Source: Liolophura sinensis
Taxonomy: Eukaryota; Mollusca; Polyplacophora; Chitonida; Chitonidae
Reading direction: 5' to 3'
DNA: 64,000 nucleotides
Assembly: GCF_032854445.1 (NCBI RefSeq)
Contig: NC_088297.1
Coordinates: forward strand, 25,530,915 to 25,594,914
Positions 55,980 to 64,000 of this stretch are shown here, piece by piece. Both the position numbers and the translations under genes were made by a program. The notes beneath the pieces are model-generated. The model had not been told where the DNA came from and searched no databases. It worked only from the letters and a program-made list of their open reading frames with translations. How positions within the stretch are numbered: position 1 is the stretch's first letter; every line of letters begins with the position of its first letter.

Positions 55980-57775
55980 GGGTAAGTGTAGTACGTATCT
56001 GTGACGCTGTGTTATATGCTAGGTGTAGTACGTATCTGTGGCGCTGTGGTACAGGCTAGGTATAGTACGTATCTGTGACGTTGTGGTATAGGGTAGGTGT
56101 AATACGTATCGGTGAAGCTGTGGTTTAGGGTAGATGTAGTACGTATCTGTAACGCTGTGGTATAGGGTAGGTGTAGTACGTATCTGTGAAGCTGTGGTAT
56201 AGGGTAGGTGTAGTACGTATCTGTGACGCTGTGATACAGGGTAGGTGTAGTACGTATCTGTGAGGCTGTGGTATAGGGTAGGTGTAGTACGTATCTGTGA
56301 CGCTGTATAGGGTAGGTGTAGTACATATCTGTGACGCTGTGGTTTAGGGTAGGTATAGTACGTATCTGTGAGGCTGTGGTATAGGGTAGGTGTAGCACGT
56401 ATCTGTGACCCTGTGGTATAAGGTAGGTGTAGTACGTATCTGTGACGCTGTGGTATAGGGTAGGTGTAGCACGTATCTGTGACGCTGTGGTTTAGGGTAA
56501 GTGTAGCACGTATCTGTGACCCTGTGGTATAGGGTAGGTGTAGCACGTATCTGTGACGCTGTGGTTTAGGGTAGGTATAGTACGTATCTGTGACCCTGTG
56601 GTATAGGGTAGATGTACTACGTATCTGTGACGCTGTGGTTTAGGGTAGGTGTAGTACGTATCTGTGACGCTGTGGTTTAGGGTAAGTGTAGCACGTATCT
56701 GTGACGCTGTGGTTTAGGGTAAGTGTAGTACGTATCTGTGACCCTGTGGTACAGGGTAGATGTACTACGTATCTGTGACGCTGTGGTATAGGGTAGGTGT
56801 AGTACGTATCTGTGACCCTGTGGTATAGGGTAGATGTAGTACGTATCTGTGACGCTGTGGTTTAGGGTAAGTGTAGCACGTATCTGTGACCCTGTGGTAT
56901 AGGGTAGATGTAGTACGTATCTGTGACGCTGTGGTTTAGGGTAAGTGTAGCACGTATCTGTGACGCTGTGGTTTAGGGTAGGTGTAGTACGTATCTGTGA
57001 CCCTGTGGTATAGGGTAGATGTACTACGTATCTGTGACCCTGTGGTATAGGGTAGGTGTAGCACGTATCTGTGACGCTGTGGTTTAGGGTAAGTGTAGCA
57101 CGTATCTGTGACCCTGTGGTATAGGGTAGGTGTAGTACGTATCTGTGACGCTGTGGTTTAGGGTAAGTGTAGCACGTATCTGTGACGCTGTGGTATAGGG
57201 TATATGTAGTACGTATCTGTAACGCTGTGGTATAGGGTAGGTGTAGTACGTATCTGTGACGCTGTGGTTTAGGGTAGGTGTAGTACGTATCTGTGACGCT
57301 GTGGTTTAGGGTAAGTGTAGTACGAATCTGTGAGGCTGTGGTATAGGGTAGGTGTAGTACGTATCTGTGACGCTGTGATATAGGGTAGGTGTAGTACGTA
57401 TCTGTGACGCTGTGATATAGGGTAGGTGTAGTACGTATCTGTGACGCTGTGGTTTAGGGTAAGTGTAGCACGTATCTGTGACGCTGTGGTATAGGGTAGG
57501 TGTAGTACGTATCTGTGACGCTGTGCTTTAGGGTAGCTGTAGTACGTATCTGTGACGCTGTGGTATAGGGTAGGTGTAGTACGTATCTGTGAGGCTGTCG
57601 TATAGGGTAGGTGTAGTACATATCTGTGACGTTGTGATATAGGGTAGGTGTAGTACGTATCTGTGAGGCTGTGGTATAGGGTAGGTATAGTACGTATCTG
57701 TGGTGCTGTATAGGGTAGGTGTAGCACGTATACCTACGTGTGGTGCTGTATAGGGTAGGTGTAGCAGGTATCTGA
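55980..57775. repeat. 37-bp tandem repeat, about 48 copies
   Basis: Units of TATAGGGTAGGTGTAGTACG and TATCTGTGACGCTGTGG, with frequent TTTAGGGTAAG and GACCCTG variants. Minus-strand frames (RHRYVLHLPYTTA repeats) run through stretches of it because three units equal 111 bp; not a gene. Confidence 0.95.
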
Positions 57776-59250
57776 TTTTTATGCTTCGTTTACTGTTATC
57801 CTTCCTTCATCCAACGAGTCAGTTTCATGGTTGGAGAAAACCGTTATAGCCGGGGTAAACCACCGACCCTTGGCATGCTACTGGGTGGAGTACAGATATA
57901 CACACCATGCTGTCGAAAGACAAATGGGCTTCAACGAACGTAAACGGCCCGCAGGATGTGTCATCAGTCTACCAAGGTCCCTGGGACAGTGAGATTTGGA
58001 GGAAATTCTGTTGCTACAGGTTGTTCCAAGTTTACGATAGATACATTCCGTTGCTATCGGTTCCCGGGGTGTGATCGTAATCTTGCGTAACGTATATTTC
58101 TGTCGGCGGCAAAAGCACCTGGCTGAGATTCGAACTCGCCAATGTAAATGACTCTTTGTCCTTATCGAGCCGTTCTTTCTCAGCCACTATATATTTATAC
58201 AACCCAAAAGAATCTGGTATGGTAAGGCGGGGAATGCGCCCCAGTGCAGGAAACTGTATGCGATTTACAAAGCACCAAACATGCGCTGAAGCGGTCTATA
58301 GGTCATAAAATAGAAAAATGGTGGCCTGCTCCAGTCTCACTGAAATGTCTTTTATTTTTTGCACTAGACACTGTAAAGCGGGGAAAATCAGTGCACCACA
58401 AATGTAAGATTTTGAAAAATTCTTGAGCACGACGTTATCCGCAGTCAATTAATACATAACAAATGTAAGTTTCAGCCTGATATCGCCCCTACGCATAGCA
58501 TGTGACTGCATAGGATTTACGTATGATTTCTCTAAAGTTGCCGCATGTTACGTTACACCATAGCTTAATAATTATCCATTATAATTATAAACATTAATTT
58601 AATGTAAGACGGCTTATATCTTTACTCACACAAAAATATTTTTACAAAGAAAGAAAAAGCAACCTCTAAGATTCAACTCTTCCTCGAGGTGTAACCTGTT
58701 TTTTTTGTTTTGTTTTGTTTTGTTTTGAAATTATATTTATTTACCGAAGTTCGGAACATACAACGGCTACTGCATCGTTTACATATTAAAACGAGAAAAG
58801 GACTAGATGCAAACTAGCAGTACATTATATTAACAAAATAACAAACTATTCCAACACAATCCTCAAATTGTTGTTGTTATTTATATTGACAAAGGGTTTA
58901 AACTTGACGTATCATCAAAAGAACAGATCCTGCCGGTGTGTAAAACACAGGTGTGCCATTTTCACTTCTGACTCTACCATAGCTTTGAAGAGAGAAACAA
59001 CGCTGATGTGTTTTCCATGGTACATAAGCAGAGTAAGTCGTTTGTATATGTTAAGCCGTGCCAGACTGCATACAATGTTTATAAAAAAAACACAGTTAAC
59101 ATTAGAGAGCATTTTGGCGTGTTATTACTAAGCAACCATATCTTCCATGGCCGTGCATCTTTTATGAGTGCATCGATTAAGTTTTATACCTCTGATTTAA
59201 AAATTTACAGAATTGTGTTGAATTCTGTTCGTCTTAATGTTTGGTGGTGT
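57776..59250. other. Spacer with tRNA-like remnants and simple repeats
   Basis: CTGAGATTCGAACTCGCC near 58122 resembles a B box in reverse. (TTTTG)n is at 58699-58728. 58735-58860 partly resembles element Y. No exon recognised. Confidence 0.45.
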
Positions 59251-59254
59251 CTTC

Positions 59255-59342
59255 CAATCGCTGTGTGGCATCGTTCTATCGCTTCGTTACATCGTATCTT
59301 CGCTTCGTGTCATCGTATCATCGCTTCGTGCCATCGTCTTTT
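59255..59342. repeat. About 24-bp repeat, three copies
   Basis: Units of TCATCGTATC(T/A)TCGCTTCGTG. The frame across it is open by period only. Confidence 0.75.
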
Positions 59343-59934
59343 TATTATTTTTAATAATAAATATTAAACAAAAAATTGAAAGAAACTACTTATGCCTAGG
59401 ATTTTTAACCGCGTTTGAACTTGGAGGTCTCTATTGTCTTATCGGCTAAGTTGTTAAAGGCGTATCTTGTTAGAGACCACAATTAAGAAGGAATGTTTGA
59501 AGAAAGGATTTAGTAAGAAAAAAAAACTTAAGTATTTCAACGTATGTCAGCTTACAGCGGTTAGCAATACTAAAAACATGCTCATTTCAAGTTTAAATCT
59601 GCAGAATTTGAGTTTTATGCATGTGCCCAAAATCTAGCTGACACTATCAGATAAGTACAGGTCGTGGCGCTGTGAGTGACCCATGGATTACTGATTCTGA
59701 CCCCTTCAGAAACTTCAGAGACCTCATGACCTCGTGACCTCTATCCCGATGACCACGTGACCTTTCCTTCAGCAAACTAGTTCGTACCGGTGGAAATAGC
59801 TGGACCTCGATCTCTGGGTTTAGTAATCCCTTAGTTTACTGCATGATCGTGTCTATAAGATATCAGACCACTCGACCTTTTAGAGGAAGAGAACAGTGCT
59901 TAAGGTTATAGATAACATTTAGTTTAACTCATGT

Positions 59935-60445
59935 ATACTCAACAAAAATATAAACGCACGAAACAAGTGTATATCGTTTTCTCTTAGTATTAAATAACGT
60001 GTGAACTCTACAGAGTGATGGGTAATCACAGTGCACGCTCTCGGCGATGCCAATGGTGGACACACTCGTTAGCGAGTGCTGTGAGCTGTGGTTACCCACC
60101 ACTCTGTTTTCACGCTGCCATAGCTCCTGGATATAGCTCTAAAATATGAAAATATGATGGAAATTTCAGCCACGTTTGATAATGTATAATTGCCCTAATT
60201 TTTATCAACCGAAAGTTCCATCAGATTTTCATATTTTAGAGCAATAATCCAGGAGCCATGGCAGTGTGAAAACAGAGTGGTCGGTAATCACAGTTCACTT
60301 CACTCAGTAATGACTGTGCCCACCCTTAACATCATGAAGAGCGTAAACTGTGATTACCGACCGGTCTGTGGAGTTCACACGTTATTTAATACTGAGAGGA
60401 AAACAATATAAAATTGCTTCGTGCGTTTATATTTTTGTTGAGTAT
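59935..60445. mobile_element. Foldback/MITE-like element, 509-511 bp
   Basis: The outer ends are inverted repeats: TACTCAACAAAAATATAAAC at 59936 and its reverse complement ending at 60444. The arms continue as inverted repeats almost to the centre, including TTAGTATTAAATAACGTGTG, GTAATCACAG..., AAAACAGAGTGG and CTAAAATATGAAAAT in the left arm with their complements on the right. TA dinucleotides flank both ends. No transposase is encoded. The terminal sequence resembles ends I have seen in many animal genomes, but I do not assign a superfamily. Confidence 0.85.
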
Positions 60446-61160
60446 ATCTATGTGCTTCACGGACAATTTTGGCTTCCTAATTATAAGATGGGCGTGACAT
60501 AATCATTAGCAATCATAAACAGACAGATAATGATAATCTACTCTTTGAAAACACTTTACTGACAATCAATGAGTGGAACTGAAAGGTTGCCATTATTACA
60601 GGAACTCAGGTTTATCAAACCACAGGTCGACAAACCACAGAAGAAATACTGCCTGGAGCGGAATTAGTAGTTACCGATCACTAATGTTATTTGTATCCAG
60701 ATGTTTTGCCTTTTTAGCCCGTAACGCGACAACACAATGACACCTGTTATTTTATGTTTCAGTCCTGTAAATGGACACTTTCTGTGTCATTCAGAATGAT
60801 TTAATAGCCCAAACAAAACTAAATATATGAACTGCGAGAAACACTATTTAATAAAGACAGGAAACATCACAGTGAAACACAGTACACAGCACAATCATGA
60901 CCTGTTTCTGTTGAGAATCAATAACGCTTTAGATAATACACTAGTCACCTTGCAGCTGACTGCTCTCAATGCTGACATGCGCATAGTGGTGCCTCATTAG
61001 AACACCATGCCGGAAGACACCAGACACGATATTCTATGTCATTCATATCACAGGGTACGGACGCCTTGCCGAAAGATACATGCATCGTCTGGGCAGATTC
61101 TACAAACACAATTCTGACTTACGTCCAAATTTAAAACCATGCCACAATGTTTAGTTTTTT
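60446..61160. other. Spacer, nothing recognised
   Basis: No repeat, exon or RNA gene seen. Confidence 0.5.
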
Positions 61161-61164
61161 TTGG

Positions 61165-61437
61165 TAATTTATTTATTTATTTATTTGATTAGAGTTTTAC
61201 GCCATACTCAAGAATTTTTTAACTTATACGAAGGCGGTCAGCATTATGGTGGGAGGAAACCGGACAGAGCCCGGGGGAATCCCACGACCATCCACAGGTT
61301 GTGGGCAGACCTTCCCACTTACGGCCGGAGAGGAAGCCAGCATGAGCTGGACAAACTCACCGTGACCGCATTGGTGAGAGGCTTTTAGGCCATCACGCTG
61401 CGCTAGCACACTAACCAACTGAGCCACACAGGCCCCT
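61165..61437 (-). mobile_element. tRNA-headed SINE, near full length, minus strand
   Basis: Best copy in the window. On minus it begins GGCCTGTGTGGCTCAGTTGG near 61435 (tRNA-like, box A), passes through CCAGCTCATGCTGGCTTCC and TCCGGCCGTAAGTGGGAAGG, and ends TTGAGTATGGCGTAAAACTC followed by an (AAAT)n tail near 61165. About 270 bp. It is a reference for the fragments listed elsewhere. Confidence 0.85.
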
Positions 61438-62339
61438 TTTTTTGGTAATGGAACTTGAAACGTTAACACAGTTGTCTTAAGATGACACTGATAGGATGGT
61501 CAAAATTTTCATCCTCAGGGCCTAAAAACGAGCCAAAAAGTAGTATTTTAAGTTAAGATTGGCTTTGTGGACTCGACCCCTTTCACGTAGGGTGGACATC
61601 AATCCAGGTAAGTGTCAAGATTGCGCATTTTTGCCGTCCGAAAAATGATCAAACTTAGGACTGAGTTATTTGAGCTCTGGCTATAAACGAAATAGACTTT
61701 ATGCTATCGTTGTACGTATTGTCATCTAAACAAATATCATCATACAATTCATCTATCTACATCAACATACTATACATTCATTTCCCCTTACTCCATATAC
61801 ACACACATCTGCATGTTGATAAGTAAATGTGAGCTAAAAATAACGATTGCACAAATTTAAGAAAGAAACGGAACATGATTCAGTGATATTTGATGAAAAT
61901 ATGCTTCAGGCCTACAGGTCACACTGTAAAAGTTCACGCGACCAGATATACTAGTATAGGTAAATGAACATGACATTAGCGGTCAATGAAAGCATCAACG
62001 ATCTAATCGTGCATTTCTCTCACGTTTCCTAATTTAAGAAGAACTCTAAAATATCCTATCATGAGGTAAAAACTTGAAGATGAAAGCCATTTTGACGGGG
62101 TTTTGTGTTCAAATACTAAGCGCATACTTTACAGTGTATCAGTCAAAATACAATGTTAATAGGTCAAAACGACACCAGTGAATCCAGTTCTCAATAACGT
62201 CTCAGTGGGTGCTATTAAGAGCATTTCCGCGGTCCACGGGTAATATATGGCTGCCGCATTTGTGATCGGGGTGTTTGAACTTCATCTAGTTTTGGCTTGA
62301 GACCAAATGTTTTTCACAATGGAATTCTTCTATCTTGTA
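61438..62339. other. Presumed 3' region of the tetraspanin gene
   Basis: Downstream of the tetraspanin stop on minus, so the 3' UTR should start here; no clear poly(A) signal was identified. No other gene seen. Confidence 0.45.
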
Positions 62340-62384
62340 TCACGTTGCTGAGAACAGGCAAAGGGCGTTGAGCAATGCTGGAAT
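62340..62384 (-). CDS. Tetraspanin exon C: end of helix 4 and stop
   Basis: Acceptor CTTTCGCTTTCAG (62385 upward), then IPALLNALCLFSAT and TGA at 62342-62340. It completes the helix 4 pattern ending in A-L-C-L that is normal for tetraspanins, leaving almost no cytoplasmic tail. A poly(A) signal was not identified. Confidence 0.82.
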   Translation of the reverse strand: MPALLNALCLFSAT

Positions 62385-63501
62385 CTGAAAGCGAAAGTGA
62401 AAGGAATTTCAACAAAGAAAGCAGACCGGATGCTCATGTCCATGTCAATACAGATTTATTGAACGCTGGCTTACTACTCAGATAGTAGTCCAGCAAAGCT
62501 CATTTTACTGAGAAGTAACTACAGAAAAATAAATGATAACAAATTGCTACGCATTTAAGAAGCACATAATGTTTCACGTAAAATATTCCTGAGTAGGGCG
62601 TACGACCTTCCCATGTACGACAGGAGAAGAAGCCAGCATGAACTGGACTTGAACCTTTGGGAGACAAGGTAACACACAAGACTTTGTCTTACCTGAGTTA
62701 ACATAAACGACAGTAACAAGGTAACACACAAGACTCTGTCTTACCTGGGTTAACATAAACGACAGTGACAGGGTAACACACAAGGCTTTGTCTTACCTGA
62801 GTTAACATACACGACAGTGACAAGGTAACACACAAGGCTTTGTCTTACCTGAGTTAACATACACGACACTGACAAGGCTACTACAAGAAGGTAAAACACA
62901 TTGGCTTTTTTCAACAAGTCTTCACGACAACCCTGCAAAGACAAAACAAGAAACAGTGGTGGTTAACACAAGAGTTGATATAACTGGTTTACGAGTTTGT
63001 TTCACAGCGCCATGCAAAGTCCAAAATATTCATCTTCTCCACAAAACAAAACATTTGAAGTTGGATTCTCAAACTTTGATGTTTCCTCCTACCACAGGGT
63101 TTAAACCAAATTAACAAACATATTGTTTGTATTGTTTGTAAACGTATTGCAATTCAAACTTTGCGCAAGTGCATAAAATAGAATAACGAGTTTGCCCTCA
63201 AAGAGAAAGAAAATGTCCTGTTCTGCTATAAAGAAATTAATGAAAAAAAAAAAAAACAAACAAACACTTTGGATGATCATATTTCTAATTAATTTGTCAA
63301 AGCCTTTGATATGAAGCTTGCATAATTTTTATGCCAACGTCACCCTTTAAAGGGCTATGTTTTAATGAGAACAGGCTGTCTTACCATATCTGCCGTTTCA
63401 CAGGAACCCGGAAGTGGGAATGTAGCATTAGGCCAGGATGTGAAGTTTAAACTGTTCGGGCCCCGGATCTCAACGGGATCGTAAAGGCCGCAACATTTCG
63501 A
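62340..63501 (-). CDS. Tetraspanin, C-terminal part (three exons; 5' part outside window)
   Basis: Four-pass membrane scaffold protein that organises membrane microdomains. Three exons join in phase 0 (117, 84 and 45 bp) to give the last 81 residues. Exon A holds KCCG, the invariant motif of the large extracellular loop, two sequons (NFT, NAT) and the third loop Cys in PGSC. Exon B opens with GC, the last loop Cys, followed by EDLLKKANVFYLLVVALSVS, the start of helix 4. Exon C finishes with IPALLNALCLFSAT and a stop. The four loop cysteines fit a four-Cys tetraspanin. The cytoplasmic tail is very short compared with most family members. No family member name can be assigned without the N-terminal exons. 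Confidence 0.88.
62575..62662 (-). mobile_element. SINE fragment in the last tetraspanin intron
   Basis: AAATATTCCTGAGTAGGGCG, CGACCTTCCCATGTACGACA and GAAGCCAGCATGAACTGGAC match the SINE body with an internal deletion. It lies between exons B and C. Confidence 0.7.
62640..62865 (-). repeat. 52-bp array carrying the tetraspanin exon B donor, four units
   Basis: On minus each unit has GTATGTTAACTCAG/GTAAGACAAAG or close variants. Donor GT pairs lie at 62848-62847, 62796-62795, 62744-62743 and 62692-62691, exactly 52 bp apart. The first is the real end of exon B, and all four keep CAG/GTAAGA. The shared period with the 17-kb satellite is a coincidence of length; the sequences are unrelated. 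Confidence 0.9.
62849..62932 (-). CDS. Tetraspanin exon B: final loop Cys and start of helix 4
   Basis: An 84-bp exon (28 codons, phase 0 to 0), acceptor TTTGTCTTTGCAG and donor CAG/GTAAGA (62849/62848). It reads GCREDLLKKANVFYLLVVAL then SVSCMLTQ. The last part of this exon and the first part of the intron are repeated three further times downstream, each copy keeping CAG/GTAAGA, so the exon end is the first of four equivalent donors. Confidence 0.88.
63385..63501 (-). CDS. Tetraspanin exon A: large extracellular loop with CCG
   Basis: A 117-bp exon (39 codons, phase 0 to 0), acceptor GATTTCAG and donor GTAAGA (63384-63379). It reads SKCCGLYDPVEIRGPNSLNF then TSWPNATFPLPGSCETADM. The CCG doublet and the later single Cys pair with the exon B Cys and an expected partner in disulfides. 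The Cys pattern is the reason for the family call. Confidence 0.88.
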
Positions 63502-63514
63502 CTGAAATCATGAG

Positions 63515-63660
63515 TTTATTTATTTATTTGATTATTATTTCGTAAAACACCAATCAAATAATAGGTAAATAATTGTCATTTAACACCACACTCAGGAATT
63601 TTTTCCCTTAAGCCACACGTGTTCGTAGGTTAAAGCATGAAAGAGTTTTATCCACGACTC
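63515..63660. mobile_element. SINE tail fragments
   Basis: CGTAAAACACCAATCAAATAA at 63541 and CACACTCAGGAATTTTTTCC at 63589 are end pieces of the SINE family, next to (TTTA)n at 63515-63530. Confidence 0.55.
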
Positions 63661-63824
63661 TACATGCACTGATGCTTTGGGCAAATTGGCTTAACTCAGC
63701 GGTTGTAAATTTTCAGAAAAATGCCACATACATATAACGCGTTGTTCTACTGAGAAGTCTAAAATTTCTTTTTCTCCTATTGGCAGTAGGAGAAGATTTT
63801 TGTCTGGGTGAAACTAACGATATA

Positions 63825-64000
63825 TTGAGAGTAACCGTATTGGCCCCAGGGTGTCCAGGGTGACCATGTTGGCGCGAGGGCGCTCAAGGTAGCCGTGTTG
63901 GCCCCAGGGTGCCCATGGTAACTGTGTTGGCCCCAGGATGCCCGCATTGACTTTAGGGTGACCGTGTTGGCCCCAGGATGCCCGCATTGGCTTTTAGGGT
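63825..64000. repeat. Minisatellite cut by the window edge
   Basis: Irregular units of about 29-33 bp containing TGTTGGCCCCAGG(G/A)TG(C)CC and (G)TGACCGTG. At least five units, continuing beyond the window. It lies in the tetraspanin intron upstream of exon A. Confidence 0.85.

Noticed and set aside
55980-57775. TTAGGGT in many 37-bp units as interstitial telomere sequence
   Set aside because: Only one hexamer occurs per 37-bp unit and it is never tandem; the rest of the unit has no telomeric character.
62640-62865. Homology between this 52-bp array and the 17-kb 52-bp satellite
   Set aside because: Only the period is shared; the monomer sequences do not align.

Overview
This is eukaryotic, repeat-dominated DNA, most likely from a mollusc or another lophotrochozoan. 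That assignment is an inference: the genes are intron-split animal genes, there are several copies of a tRNA-headed SINE whose body I associate with mollusc genomes, and there are many minisatellite arrays. There are no bacterial operons, CRISPR arrays or rRNA genes.

Two real protein-coding genes can be assembled by eye, both on the minus strand. (1) An SLC22-type organic cation/anion transporter runs from its start codon at 50164 down to at least 12955. Nine coding exons (49742-50164, 42333-42436, 40322-40476, 38563-38731, 35674-35806, 35093-35196, 34297-34517, 13845-14026, 12955-13091) join in phase and give 542 complete codons. They contain the family's SDRFGR, ESPRWL, DRFGRK and PET...LPET motifs. 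A short terminal exon was not identified with confidence. (2) The C-terminal end of a tetraspanin lies at the right edge (63385-63501, 62849-62932, 62340-62384). It has the CCG motif of the large extracellular loop, the final loop Cys and a fourth membrane segment ending at a stop. Its upstream exons lie beyond the window.

Layout. 1-4670 is a 38-bp satellite, with diverged members to 5260 and again at 11210-11660. 8712-11210 is a 45-bp satellite that appears to be a derivative of the 38-bp family. The transporter gene then begins (3' end first). Its 20.3-kb intron 7 holds a broken LINE retrotransposon and, in place of that LINE's reverse-transcriptase core, a 17.2-kb array of a 52-bp monomer (15089-32275). 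35.8-42.3 kb carries the middle exons, separated by several minisatellites. 42.4-49.7 kb is intron 1 with SINEs and a 49-bp array. 50-62 kb is upstream DNA with 12-, 44-, 28- and 37-bp arrays and a 509-bp foldback element. The tetraspanin closes the window.

The most unusual observation is that two minisatellites, one in each gene, are built from the gene's own exon end plus its 5' splice site. In the transporter (39258-40330) a 20-bp unit carries the donor of exon 3 and is repeated about 53 times. In the tetraspanin (about 62640-62865) a 52-bp unit carries the donor of the penultimate exon and is repeated four times. The spliceosome is therefore offered tandem ladders of near-identical donors. 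Use of any downstream donor would shift frame or introduce stops. All statements come from reading the sequence by eye; counts are hand counts.
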